Shown here: in pieces, positions 9,092 through 17,319 of the stretch
How the letters are laid out: each line of letters begins with the position of its first letter
How positions within the stretch are numbered: position 1 is the first letter of the stretch
Assembly (NCBI RefSeq): GCF_001507435.1
Contig: NZ_LMWH01000048.1
Span: 1-64,000, forward strand
Source: Streptomyces sp. NRRL F-5122
GTDB taxonomy: Bacteria; Actinomycetota; Actinomycetes; Streptomycetales; Streptomycetaceae
Direction: 5' to 3'
DNA: 64,000 bases
Program-made: the position numbers and the translations under genes
The notes under the pieces: generated by a model
What the model was told of the DNA's origin: nothing
Databases searched by the model: none
The model's input: only the letters and a program-made list of their open reading frames with translations

Positions 9092-9121
9092 TCAGTGCTC
9101 GCTTATATAAGCACATGCTGA
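9092..9121. promoter_or_regulatory. Palindromic operator before the ArsR gene
   Basis: A perfect 12-base palindrome GCTTATATAAGC (9101-9112) is flanked symmetrically, five bases away on each side, by TCAG (9092-9095) and CTGA (9118-9121). The AT-rich centre stands out in this GC-rich DNA. It ends 13 bases before the ArsR start, where an autoregulated ArsR-type repressor would be expected to bind. Confidence 0.65.
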
Positions 9122-9134
9122 TAGCTTGCCTCCC

Positions 9135-9491
9135 ATGCACGCATTCGATGTGCTGGGAGACCCTGTGCGCCGCAGGATCCTCGAACTGCTGGCCGACGGG
9201 GAGATGACGTCCGGGTCGGTCTGCGAGGTCATCACGGCGGAGTTCGGGATATCGCAGCCCGGTGTCTCCCAGCATCTGAAGGTGCTGCGCGAGAACGGGT
9301 TCGCGACGGTGCGCCCCGAGGGGACGCGACGCCTGTACGCGGTGAACTCCGAGCCGCTGCGGGACGTCGACGAGTGGCTCGGGCGCTTCCGGCGCTTCTG
9401 GGCCCCTCGGCTGGACGCGCTGGAGACGGAGTTGGCACGGGGGAAGCGGGAGCGCCGCCTCGGGCGCCGGACGGGAGAGAGTGAGGGCTGA
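9135..9491 (+). CDS. ArsR/SmtB-family transcriptional regulator
   Basis: A 118-residue winged-helix protein. The helix-turn-helix EFGISQPGVSQHLKVLRENG (about 38-57) and the wing FATVRPEGTRRLYAVN (about 58-73) are typical of ArsR proteins. No cysteine cluster for metal is present, so it likely belongs to the metal-independent group that sits next to SRPBCC genes. ATG 9135 is preferred; a TTG three codons earlier is possible. Its stop lies five bases before the next gene's start, and the palindrome just upstream suggests autoregulation. Confidence 0.88.
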   Translation: MHAFDVLGDPVRRRILELLADGEMTSGSVCEVITAEFGISQPGVSQHLKVLRENGFATVRPEGTRRLYAVNSEPLRDVDEWLGRFRRFWAPRLDALETELARGKRERRLGRRTGESEG

Positions 9492-9495
9492 CGAC

Positions 9496-10122
9496 ATGGA
9501 CGTCACGCACGAGATCAATGCGGTACGGCGGCAGGTGGGCCGGCGGGAGTTCAAGGCGGGCGAGGCGCGGGTGGTGACGGTCTCGCGGACGTACGGCACC
9601 TCGCTCGACGACCTCTGGGACGCCTGTACGAACCCCGAGCGCATTCCGCGCTGGTTCCTGCCGGTCTCCGGAGAGCTCCGCGTCGGCGGGCGTTTTCAGC
9701 TCCAGGGCAACGCGGGCGGCACCATCGAGCGCTGCGATCCGCCGAAGAGCTTCTTCGCGACGTGGGAGTACGGCGGTGAGGTGAGCTGGATCGAGCTGCG
9801 CCTGACGTCGGTCGAGGACGGTGGGACACGGTTCGAACTCGAGCACATCGCGCATGTGGACGACGAGCGCTGGGCGGAGTTCGGCCCGGGGGCCGTGGGC
9901 GTGGGCTGGGACACCGGTCTGCTGGGCCTTTCGCTGTACCTGGCGACCGGGGCCTCGATGGACCCCGCGGAGGGCATGGCGTGGCTGATGTCCGACGAGG
10001 GCCGCCGCTACGTGACGCTGAGCAGCGAGGCCTGGCGGGAGGCGAACGTGGCGTCCGGTGAGCCGGAGGAGTCGGCGCGCGCCGCGGCGGAACGGACGAC
10101 GGCGGCGTACACGGGCGCCTAG
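9496..10122 (+). CDS. SRPBCC (AHSA1/START-like) domain protein
   Basis: A 208-residue protein with the AHSA1-type SRPBCC fold: the strand-helix start SRTYGTSLDDLWDACTNPER (about 27-46), RWFLPVSGELRVGGRF after it, and a C-terminal W-rich helix. These proteins bind hydrophobic ligands; the ligand is unknown. The pair ArsR plus SRPBCC is a common two-gene operon in actinobacteria, in which the regulator controls the ligand-binding protein. GAGGG at 9483-9487 supports ATG 9496 rather than GTG 9481. Confidence 0.85.
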   Translation: MDVTHEINAVRRQVGRREFKAGEARVVTVSRTYGTSLDDLWDACTNPERIPRWFLPVSGELRVGGRFQLQGNAGGTIERCDPPKSFFATWEYGGEVSWIELRLTSVEDGGTRFELEHIAHVDDERWAEFGPGAVGVGWDTGLLGLSLYLATGASMDPAEGMAWLMSDEGRRYVTLSSEAWREANVASGEPEESARAAAERTTAAYTGA

Positions 10123-10343
10123 GCCCCGCGTCCGAGAGGGCTCGCCGTGCCGGTGGACGGCCCGGTCCCCGTGCGTGCGGGTGCCCTTTCGGGGGAGGAG
10201 TCGTGAGTCGCACCGGTGCGTCCGAAAGGGGGACGCGGCAACCGGCGGCGTGCCCGTGCCGACCTGCGGCGACAGAGGCTCACAGAGGAAATTCAGATTG
10301 CTCGCGGGGTCTTTCTCACCTTCCTGGGCCACAGTGGGAGGTG

Positions 10344-11102
10344 ATGAACCGCATCCCACGCCCCCCAGGCAACCGGCGGCACGCGTTCTTCGGTGCCTTC
10401 GTGATGCTGGCCGTCACGACCTCCTCCGTGTCCGCCGCCGACGGCGGCCCCGGACCGCTGGGCGTCACCACCGTGGCGAAGGCCACCGCGGCAGGTGCGA
10501 GGGTCGGTGCGCTCTTCGAGACGGGCGACGCACAGGCGGGCGGCCACTTCTGCACGGCCTCCGTGGTCCACAGCGCACAGGGCGACCTGATCGCGACCGC
10601 CGCGCACTGTCTGGGCGGTGGCGCGGTGTGGTTCGCTCCCGGGTACCGGGAGGGCAAGGCGCCCTACGGGGTGTGGAAGGTGACCAGGACGTTCGTCGAC
10701 GACGCCTGGAGCGGTGACGAGGACGAGGACAGCGACGTCGGTTTCGCCACGCTGGAATCCATCGGCGGTGTCGACGTCGAGGACGTCGTCGGGGCCGACA
10801 AGTTCGTCACCGGACGCGGGACCGGGGCGACCGCGGTGACCGTCACGGGGTACCCCGACTCCGCGGAGACACCGATCACCTGCACCAACAAACCGACCGC
10901 GCTCAGCGGTACGCAACAGCGCATCGCCTGCCCGGGATTCACCGCCGGCACCAGCGGCAGCCCCTGGGTGAACACCCACGGCGAGGTCGTGGGTGTGCTC
11001 GGCGGCCACGAACAGGGCGGCTCCACGCCGGACGTCTCCTACAGCGTCGTGCTGGGGGACGAGGCGCAGGACCTGTACCGGACGGCGTCGGCTCCCCGAT
11101 AG
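10344..11102 (+). CDS. Exported trypsin-like serine protease
   Basis: A 252-residue protein with a signal peptide (about 1-33, ending VSAAD) and a chymotrypsin-fold domain. The triad is visible as His in TAAHC (about 89), Asp in DSDVGFATL (about 133) and Ser in GTSGSPW (about 210). The GTSGSPW form and short chain resemble V8/S1-type secreted peptidases. It lacks a long pro-region. ATG 10344 has GGGAGGTG directly ahead; a longer frame to 10203 has no signal-peptide logic. Confidence 0.88.
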   Translation: MNRIPRPPGNRRHAFFGAFVMLAVTTSSVSAADGGPGPLGVTTVAKATAAGARVGALFETGDAQAGGHFCTASVVHSAQGDLIATAAHCLGGGAVWFAPGYREGKAPYGVWKVTRTFVDDAWSGDEDEDSDVGFATLESIGGVDVEDVVGADKFVTGRGTGATAVTVTGYPDSAETPITCTNKPTALSGTQQRIACPGFTAGTSGSPWVNTHGEVVGVLGGHEQGGSTPDVSYSVVLGDEAQDLYRTASAPR

Positions 11103-11201
11103 CGACGGGTGCCGGACGCGGGCAGGCCGTCCGTGGACGGACCGCCGAACGCATGCGGCAGTCGTGCTTGCCCCGGGTGGCCGATCTCGTACCCCCGTGT
11201 G

Positions 11202-11228
11202 GCCGGACCAGGACTTTTCGGGTCCGGC
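11202..11228. terminator. Stem-loop between protease and wall hydrolase
   Basis: Eight-base arms GCCGGACC and GGTCCGGC flank an 11-base loop containing TTTT. It lies 100 bases after the protease stop and 62 before the next start, so it may end the protease transcript. No T run follows. Confidence 0.4.
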
Positions 11229-11289
11229 TCCCCCGCGCGCCCCTACACTGACCCTCGGCGGACTCCCGTGCGAAGAGGGGCGGTTGACG

Positions 11290-12291
11290 GTGCGTAAGGC
11301 GTGGATCTGGACGACGGTCGCCGTCGGTGCCGCGCTGAGCTTCGTGATGGTCCTCGTCGTCGGCGTCTACATGGTCGCCGGCAACCTCGCGAACGGCATC
11401 GGGGGAGGGTCCGTCGGGCTCGCCAAGAACGCCGTGCCGGCCGCGTACGCGACGCTCGTACAGAAGTGGGGCAATCTGTGCCGCGCGATCAACCCCGCGC
11501 TGCTCGCCGCCCAGCTCTACCAGGAGAGCGGCTTCAACCCGAACGCCAGGAGCCCCGCGAAGGCAGAGGGGATAGCGCAGTTCATCCCCGGCACCTGGGC
11601 CGCGCACGGCATCGACGGCAACGGCGACGGAGTTGCCGACGTGTGGGACCCGCGCGACGCGATCCCCTCCGCCGCCTCGTACGACTGCAAGCTCGCCTCC
11701 TATGTGAAGGACGCGCCCGGGAACCCGACGGAGAACATGCTGGCGGCGTACAACGCGGGGGCGTACGCGGTCATCAGGTACGGGGGCGTGCCGCCGTACC
11801 GGGAGACCCGGAACTATGTGAAGACCATCACCACCCTGGCGAAGAGCTTCGCCGCGCCCGTTCAGCGGCTCCAGCCGTCCAGGCAGGCGGCCGGCGCCAT
11901 CTACTACGCACAGAAGAAGCTCGGCACGCCGTACCTGTGGGGCGGCAACGGTACCCCCGAACAGGGCGGCCGCTTCGACTGCTCGGGACTGACCAAGGCC
12001 GCGTACGCGAGCGTGAACATCACGCTGCCGCGTGTCGCCAACGACCAGTACAACGCCGGGCCGCACCCGAAGCGGGACGAACTGCTCCCGGGCGACCTGG
12101 TGTTCTTCTCGCACGACCCCACCGATTCCCGTGCCATCCATCATGTCGGGATCTACGTCGGCGGCGGCTACATGATCGACGCGCCGAGGACCGGTGCCGT
12201 GATCCGCTTCGACCCGATCGACACCTCGGAGTACTTCGGGGCGACGCGTGTCACCGAAGATGGCGCGAAAGCACTGCCCACGACGGTGTGA
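11290..12291 (+). CDS. Cell-wall hydrolase: lytic transglycosylase plus NlpC/P60 domains
   Basis: A 333-residue protein with an N-terminal membrane anchor or uncleaved signal (about 5-32). An SLT lytic transglycosylase domain follows (about 50-185), with catalytic Glu in YQESGF and the AEGIAQFIPGTW and AYNAGAYAV motifs. The C-terminal NlpC/P60 domain (about 195-320) has catalytic Cys in FDCSGL and His in HHVGIY. One protein can therefore cut both glycan strands and peptide stems of peptidoglycan at the membrane surface. GTG 11290 is preferred since AGAGGGG ends nine bases ahead. From memory this is the SCO4132 position, next to the cmd cluster, where a wall-opening enzyme would suit a secretion complex. 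Confidence 0.9.
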   Translation: MRKAWIWTTVAVGAALSFVMVLVVGVYMVAGNLANGIGGGSVGLAKNAVPAAYATLVQKWGNLCRAINPALLAAQLYQESGFNPNARSPAKAEGIAQFIPGTWAAHGIDGNGDGVADVWDPRDAIPSAASYDCKLASYVKDAPGNPTENMLAAYNAGAYAVIRYGGVPPYRETRNYVKTITTLAKSFAAPVQRLQPSRQAAGAIYYAQKKLGTPYLWGGNGTPEQGGRFDCSGLTKAAYASVNITLPRVANDQYNAGPHPKRDELLPGDLVFFSHDPTDSRAIHHVGIYVGGGYMIDAPRTGAVIRFDPIDTSEYFGATRVTEDGAKALPTTV

Positions 12292-12570
12292 ATCGGGGTG
12301 CGAACGACACGTCGAAGGATGCGTCCTGGCTGGAACTATCTCCTGCGAGTGCCCGCTGAGCTGCGAAGACGAGTCTCTCTTCGATAACGTCTACGTGATC
12401 ATTCGGTGGAATGCGGAACGTCGGGAAGACGACTGTGCGTTCCTTCTGACGTAGAGCGCCGACGTGGACGGACAGCTTGACGTGGAGCGTATCTACGACC
12501 ACGGGGGTGGTGGAGCGGCGCGCACGCGCGCGTCCGCGGAACGCGACAGAGTACGAAGGGGCCGCGCACC
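12292..12570. other. Intergenic stretch
   Basis: This 279-base stretch is less GC-rich than its neighbours and holds only short overlapping frames. It should contain the promoter of the PAP2 gene; no clear boxes are seen. Confidence 0.4.
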
Positions 12571-13269
12571 ATGGCTGGACTCGCCGAATCCGGGTCGAAC
12601 CCCGACGTCGATCTGCTGTACGACATCAATGGCCTGGCCAAGGACGTGCCGCACTGGCTCGACCGGGGCCTGGGGTTCGTCGGCGAGTACGGCATTCTTC
12701 TCGCCATGGTTCTGCTGGTCGTGGGGTGCTGGTGGGCCGTGCGTCGACGCGGTGGCGAGGGCGTCGCGTCCTCCGTCGCCGCGCTCGTCTGGGCGCCGCT
12801 GGCCGCGGGCATCGCCGTGCTGGTGAACATGCCGATCCGGGGCTTCGTCCAGCGCCCGCGCCCGTTCGTCGACCATCAGGGGATCGACGTCCTCGTCTCC
12901 GGCAGGAGCGGTTTCTCCTTCGTCAGCGACCACGCCACGCTCACCATGGCGATGGCGGCCGGACTGTTCGTCGCCCACCGGAAGTTCGGCCTCGCCGGTC
13001 TCGGCCTCGCTCTGCTCGAGGGGTTCAGCCAGGTCTACATGGGCGCGCACTACCCGACGGACGTCGTCGGCGGCTTCGCGCTCGGTACCGCGGTGGCCCT
13101 GCTGCTCTCCCCGCTCGCCACGGCCCTGCTCACCCCGGTCATGAAGGCGATCGAGCACTCGCCGCGCGCGGGACGGCTGATCCGCGCCCGTGACGCCCGG
13201 GCCGCGGACCCCGTGATCGCCGACACCAGGACGGACTGCGCGACGGAGGAGCGGGGTCTGGCGGCGTGA
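12571..13269 (+). CDS. PAP2-superfamily membrane phosphatase
   Basis: A 232-residue protein with about five membrane helices and the three PAP2 signatures: QRPRPF (about 95-100, for KxxxxxxRP), SGFSFVSDHAT (about 113-123, for PSGH) and GAHYPTDVVGG (about 151-161, for SRxxxxxHxxxD). The middle motif reads SDH, not SGH, and the third starts with MGAHY in place of SR. Both keep the catalytic histidines. The likely role is dephosphorylation of a lipid phosphate such as undecaprenyl pyrophosphate or phosphatidate at the membrane. The C-terminal 35 residues are hydrophilic. Confidence 0.87.
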   Translation: MAGLAESGSNPDVDLLYDINGLAKDVPHWLDRGLGFVGEYGILLAMVLLVVGCWWAVRRRGGEGVASSVAALVWAPLAAGIAVLVNMPIRGFVQRPRPFVDHQGIDVLVSGRSGFSFVSDHATLTMAMAAGLFVAHRKFGLAGLGLALLEGFSQVYMGAHYPTDVVGGFALGTAVALLLSPLATALLTPVMKAIEHSPRAGRLIRARDARAADPVIADTRTDCATEERGLAA

Positions 13270-13355
13270 GGCGGGGGCGGCCTCTCGGCCACCCCGACAC
13301 CCGCCCTCGTCCGGCGAACGCCCGTCACGGCGCCCGGTGCGGGTGCTCGCCTCCG

Positions 13356-14936
13356 TCAGAGCGCCTGCGGGAAGGTGAAGAACCCGTTCGGGTCGTACTG
13401 GTGCTTGAGCTGTGCCAGCCGAGGGGCCGCGTCGCCGTAGTACGCCTTCCGCCAGTCCGTCAGGGTGGCGTCCGTGTAGTTCTGGTAGGCCGCGCCGGAG
13501 GCGTAGCCGCGCATCGACGTGTGCGCGGACGTCAGCCACGACTGGGCCGTCGTGCCCGAGGTGCCGGGCTGCCAGCTCGCGATGTACTGCGCCAGCATGC
13601 GTGAGCGGCGGTGCACGAACGCCGTCGCCGTCGGTGAGACCCGGTTGACCGCCCCGCCGAGGGCGGTGAACGCGACACTGCCCGCGCCGCCCCGCGCCTG
13701 CGCGACCTGGGCGAGAATCGTCTGGATGCCCGCGGCCGGGATGGAACGGTCGAAGAAGTCGGAGCGGGCCGCGTACGTCTCGCGGCCGAGGGCACCCTGC
13801 GCCGAGCGCCCCGGCGTCGAGCCCGGCAGATGGCACTGGGCGTCGGTGGGGAAGGACGAGCAGCCCGCGTAGGACTCCATCGCGCTTTCATACGAATGCC
13901 GGTTGAGCGAGACACTGCGGGCCGGGGCCCCGACCCGCGCGGCCAGACGGTCGACCGCGTTCTGGAGTTCGCCGTACGTGCCGAGCGAGAACGCGGCGAC
14001 GGAGACGGTCGGTGTGCCGCCGTTCTCGAGGTGGCAGGAGGACCAGATCTCGTCCGGCTGGTCGGGGCCCCACTCCTGCCAGGCTCCGAGCACCGCGGCG
14101 GCCCGCGACCACGGCCAGGTCATATAGGCCGACACCGCCTGGGGCGCCGGGTGGGTCCTGAAGCGCAGCTCGGTCACGACGCCGAAGTTGCCGTTGCCCG
14201 CGCCGCGCAGGGCCCAGAAGAGGTCCGTGTTCTCGGTGGCGCTCGCGACGACCTGCTTGCCGTCCGCCGTGATCAGGGTCGCCTGGGTGAGGCTGTCGCA
14301 GGTCAGTCCGTACGCCCGGGAGACCACGCCGTGGCCGCCGCCGAGCGTGAGACCCGAGACGCCGACGGTGGGGCAGGAGCCCGCGGGAATCGTCACGCCC
14401 TTCGCGGTCAGCGCCCGGTAGACGTCGATGAGCTTGGAGCCGGCACCGACGACCGCCTCGCCGGCGCTCGCCCGTATCGTGTTCAGCTTGCCCACGTCGA
14501 TGATCAGACGGTCGTCCCCGGAGGACCAACCGGCGTAGGAGTGGCCCCCATTGCGTATGGCGACCTTGACGCCCCGGGCGCGTGCGTACGCCAGCACGGT
14601 GCGGATGTCGTCCGCGTGTGCCACGTATGCCACCGCCGCGGGCTTCAGGGAGTCGAAGCGGGTGTTGTAGAGCTGCCGGGCCGTGGCCCAGGCCCGGTCA
14701 CCGGGGCGGACCAGGGCGCCGTCCAGGTCCTTGGACAGGGCCTTCAAGTCGGCCGCGGCACGAGGGCTGCTCGTGGCCGTGGTGGTGGCCGCGGCCGGTG
14801 TCGCGGTCGTCGTGGTCGCACGCACGGACGTGCCGGTGGCGGACGATGTGCCGCTGGTGCCGCCACCGCTGCAGGCGGTGGTGACCGCCGCCGCGACCGT
14901 GGCGGTGGCACCGCCGATGAACGTACGCCGTTGCAT
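13356..14936 (-). CDS. FAD-linked oxidase (berberine-bridge type), exported
   Basis: A 526-residue oxidase with an RR-containing signal peptide (MQRRTFIGGATATVAAAVTT followed by AC), which fits Tat export as a folded lipoprotein. The FAD-binding domain contains NGGHSYAGWS, whose His can bind FAD covalently, and GSCPTVG, whose Cys is the second covalent FAD ligand in berberine-bridge-type enzymes. The C-terminal YQNYTDATLTDWRKAYYGD segment is the BBE domain. The substrate is unknown (sugars, alkaloids and polyketides are used by relatives). GGGAGG just ahead supports ATG 14936. It converges with the PAP2 gene. Confidence 0.88.
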   Translation of the reverse strand: MQRRTFIGGATATVAAAVTTACSGGGTSGTSSATGTSVRATTTTATPAAATTTATSSPRAAADLKALSKDLDGALVRPGDRAWATARQLYNTRFDSLKPAAVAYVAHADDIRTVLAYARARGVKVAIRNGGHSYAGWSSGDDRLIIDVGKLNTIRASAGEAVVGAGSKLIDVYRALTAKGVTIPAGSCPTVGVSGLTLGGGHGVVSRAYGLTCDSLTQATLITADGKQVVASATENTDLFWALRGAGNGNFGVVTELRFRTHPAPQAVSAYMTWPWSRAAAVLGAWQEWGPDQPDEIWSSCHLENGGTPTVSVAAFSLGTYGELQNAVDRLAARVGAPARSVSLNRHSYESAMESYAGCSSFPTDAQCHLPGSTPGRSAQGALGRETYAARSDFFDRSIPAAGIQTILAQVAQARGGAGSVAFTALGGAVNRVSPTATAFVHRRSRMLAQYIASWQPGTSGTTAQSWLTSAHTSMRGYASGAAYQNYTDATLTDWRKAYYGDAAPRLAQLKHQYDPNGFFTFPQAL

Positions 14937-15091
14937 GTGCGCCTCCCATGGGTTCCGAGCAATGAGATGGGCCCACGCGGCGGAAAAGTTCGCGAGGAAA
15001 TGCCACAGAATCGTCACGACGCCCAGGGTGAGCGCGACCGAAATGCCCGGAACAGCCCCAGCATGTCCGCCCCCCCAGGCGAGTTGTGCGG

Positions 15092-15117
15092 CCGGGGGCC
15101 GCCGAAGCGGCCCCCGG
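15092..15117 (-). terminator. Terminator after the 53-residue protein gene
   Basis: A perfect 11-base stem CCGGGGGCCGC / GCGGCCCCCGG with a CGAA loop lies 10 bases beyond the stop of the small minus-strand gene. Its placement helps to confirm that the small gene is real. Confidence 0.7.
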
Positions 15118-15127
15118 GACAGCACAT

Positions 15128-15289
15128 TTAGGCGCTCGCGTGCTTCTCGGCGTCCGTTCTGGCCAGGCTGCGGGCTCTGCGTGCGGGACCTCGCCAGCCA
15201 CAACTGCATCGGGCCACGCAGAAACGGCCCTGATCGACGGTCGAGGTGCGGTGCTCCAGCGGAATGGTGGGGGTGTCCTGTCGCTCCAC
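15128..15289 (-). CDS. Small Cys-rich (zinc-ribbon-like) protein
   Basis: A 53-residue product beginning VERQDTPTIPLEHRTSTVDQ, then GRFCVARCSCGWRGPARRAR. Cys24, Cys28 and Cys30 plus several His could hold one metal ion, as in very small zinc-binding proteins. The function is unknown. GTG 15289 follows TAACCT by seven bases, so translation may be leaderless; no Shine-Dalgarno sequence is seen. A strong hairpin follows the stop. It is divergent from the lipoprotein gene. Confidence 0.6.
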   Translation of the reverse strand: MERQDTPTIPLEHRTSTVDQGRFCVARCSCGWRGPARRARSLARTDAEKHASA

Positions 15290-15410
15290 GCCCACAAGGT
15301 TACCCGGGGCAAGTGTCCGGCCATGCGGTGCGCGTGACGGCTCCCCCGACCCGTCGTTAAGCGGAACGACAGGAGGGCACCGGGACGGACCGGCTGGGGG
15401 TAGGCAGGTG

Positions 15411-16253
15411 ATGGTGGTGCGGCGGCACGGTCGGGTCGGTGCGGCGATCGTCGCGACAGTGGGACTGCTCGTCTGCGGCGCCCCGCTCACCGGATGTTCC
15501 GGTGGCGGGTTCGCCCTTGATGACGCGCGCTCCGGCTCGGGCGCCGTCGCGACGCTCCGGCAGGCGGCCTCGACCCTGGTGCGCGCGGGCAGCTCCAGGG
15601 CCCGTACCTCGATGGAGATGGCCACGGGCGGGACCCGGGTCACCATCCGCGGCGAGGGCGTCTACGACTACCGCGAGCGGCTCGGCCGCCTCAGGGTGAC
15701 CCTGCCGCAGGACCCGTCGGGCGCCGAGGAGCACCGCCCCATCACGGAACTGCTGGCCCCGGGCGCCCTGTTCATGAAGAACCGCGGTGCGGGCGTGCCC
15801 GCCGACAAGTGGGTGCGGGTCGACACGACCGCGCTCAGCGACGGCAACCTCGTCACGGGAGGCGCCACCGACCCCTACGCGGCGGCGGAGTTGCTGCGGG
15901 GGGTGCGGCAGGCCACCTACGTGGGGCGCACCGAGGTCGCGGGGACGCCGGTGCGGCACTATCGAGGGGTCGCCGACATCGGGCTCGCGGCGCGGAGCGC
16001 GACCGGCGACAACAAGGTGTCGTTGCAGGCCGCAGCGAAAGGGTTCGCCACGGCCGAGGTGCCCTTCGACGCCTATCTCGACGATCAGGGCCGCATCCGC
16101 AAGATCCGCCACCGGTTCAGTTTCGTCAACGGCCGGCAGAAGACCGCCGTCGCCGTGGCCTCCACGACCCTGCTGTACGCGTTCGGCGCCCCCGCCGACG
16201 TACGGCTGCCGGACACCAAGGACATCTACGCCGGGAAGATCGCCGCGCAGTGA
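15411..16253 (+). CDS. Lipoprotein, LppX/LprG-like
   Basis: A 280-residue protein with a lipoprotein signal (helix about 9-25, lipobox APLTGC with Cys29) and a single exported domain. The all-beta pattern and segments such as YRERLGRLRVTLP and VPFDAYLDDQGRIRKIRHRF resemble actinobacterial LppX/LprAFG-type or DUF2092-like lipoproteins, which carry lipids between membrane and envelope; this is inference from overall look. ATG 15411 is used; GTG 15417 has a slightly better spaced AGGTG. Confidence 0.75.
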   Translation: MVVRRHGRVGAAIVATVGLLVCGAPLTGCSGGGFALDDARSGSGAVATLRQAASTLVRAGSSRARTSMEMATGGTRVTIRGEGVYDYRERLGRLRVTLPQDPSGAEEHRPITELLAPGALFMKNRGAGVPADKWVRVDTTALSDGNLVTGGATDPYAAAELLRGVRQATYVGRTEVAGTPVRHYRGVADIGLAARSATGDNKVSLQAAAKGFATAEVPFDAYLDDQGRIRKIRHRFSFVNGRQKTAVAVASTTLLYAFGAPADVRLPDTKDIYAGKIAAQ

Positions 16254-16453
16254 CCGGGCGCCTGCCGGTCACGCGGGCCGACGACGGCTCGCGCCGGGGC
16301 GGTCCCGTTCGCCCCGAACCGGGCGGGTAGCGACCGCCGCCCGTCCGGGAACTGGCGCGGCTGAGGGGCCGGAAATGGTCCGTCCGTGCCATGCGCGGTG
16401 CGTAGCCGCTCCCTACTCTAGGAAGCTGGTGACAGCAGAAAGAGGTGATGCAC

Positions 16454-16624
16454 GTGGCTCGGGTCGGCGGTACGGCAGTTCAGGACCACGTGGCCCTCGC
16501 CGAGATCGAACTGTGCGGTGACCTGATCATCGCGGCCTCGGCCGCACACGAGGACCGGCTCAGCCTGGAGAGCATCGACGAGGTGCTGAAGGTGGCCGAG
16601 GAGAGGGACATCCGCGGCGAGTGA
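16454..16624 (+). CDS. Small conserved-looking protein of unknown function
   Basis: A 56-residue product reading VARVGGTAVQDHVALAEIEL and ending in LKVAEERDIRGE. It is acidic, probably helical, without cysteine pairs, signal or membrane helix. I recall similar proteins at this place in other Streptomyces, before csoR. The sequence GAGGTGAT (16443-16450) pairs well with 16S rRNA and sits four bases before GTG 16454; it includes the alternative ATG 16448, so GTG is the better start. Confidence 0.68.
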   Translation: MARVGGTAVQDHVALAEIELCGDLIIAASAAHEDRLSLESIDEVLKVAEERDIRGE

Positions 16625-16629
16625 GCGCG

Positions 16630-16649
16630 CCGCCGAGGGAAAGCGGCGG
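16630..16649. terminator. Short stem-loop between convergent genes
   Basis: Six-base arms CCGCCG and CGGCGG with an eight-base loop lie between the 56-residue protein gene and the end of csoR. It could serve both transcripts. There is no T run. Confidence 0.35.
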
Positions 16650-16684
16650 ATCCACCGCCCCGGTCGCGCGGAATGTCGGGAACA

Positions 16685-17038
16685 TCACGTCCGCAGGAGG
16701 CGGCCGATCGCCTTCGTCGCCTCCTCCACCTTCGCGTCGATCTCCGTTCCGCCCTTGAGCGCGGCGTCCGCCACACAGTGGCGCAGATGCTCCTCCAGGA
16801 GCTGGAGGGCGAAGGACTGGAGCGCCTTCGTGGAAGCGGAGACCTGCGTGAGTATGTCGATGCAGTACACGTCCTCGTCGACCATCCGCTGCAGGCCCCG
16901 GATCTGGCCCTCGATGCGGCGCAGCCGCTTGAGGTGCTCGTCCTTCTGCTTGTGATAGCCGTGGATGCCGCGGTCGTGGTCGGTCACCACGGTCCCGGTG
17001 GCTTCGGAGGGCGCTGCCGCGCCGGTCTCGCTCGTCAT
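16685..17038 (-). CDS. csoR: Copper-sensing repressor CsoR
   Basis: A 117-residue all-helical repressor of the CsoR/RcnR family. The Cu(I) ligands are present: Cys59 (in DVYCIDI), His84 and Cys88 (in EEHLRHC), the C-H-C set that separates copper sensors from nickel and formaldehyde sensors. The conserved RRIEGQIRGLQRM helix is at about 40-52. Apo-CsoR binds DNA and releases it when Cu(I) binds. The palindrome about 90 bases upstream fits autoregulation. GGAGGACGCG directly ahead supports ATG 17038. In S. coelicolor I recall this gene as SCO4136. Confidence 0.93.
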   Translation of the reverse strand: MTSETGAAAPSEATGTVVTDHDRGIHGYHKQKDEHLKRLRRIEGQIRGLQRMVDEDVYCIDILTQVSASTKALQSFALQLLEEHLRHCVADAALKGGTEIDAKVEEATKAIGRLLRT

Positions 17039-17125
17039 CGCGTCCTCCTGTCGACTGCCGTTCCGGGGGGCAGGATCCGGACAGACGACCGTCGGTCCGG
17101 ATTCCGCGCATCCCGGTACGGACAC

Positions 17126-17142
17126 ATACCCCTGGTGGGTAT
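17126..17142. promoter_or_regulatory. Predicted CsoR operator
   Basis: ATACCCCTGGTGGGTAT has ATACCC and GGGTAT arms, the GC-flanked palindrome type bound by actinobacterial CsoR. It lies upstream of csoR in the region divergent from the PhoU-like gene. A second GGGTAT half-site occurs at 17160-17165. Confidence 0.78.
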
Positions 17143-17319
17143 ATGGTAACGAACTTTGCTGGGTATAGGGCCCTTGGCCGGCCACGTGGTCGCACCCGCA
17201 CCGCCCCCGTGCGGACCACCGTGTTCGATGGGCGACACTGGAGGACGGCCCCTTAGCCGTGGCCGGATGATGCGCTTAGCATCAGCCTGACCGAAACCGA
17301 AGGATCCTGAGGACCCCAC

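Noticed and set aside
12248..12454. Short plus-strand frame after the wall hydrolase
   Set aside because: It begins inside the NlpC/P60 gene, has no ribosome site, and shows neither the expected codon bias nor a recognisable motif.
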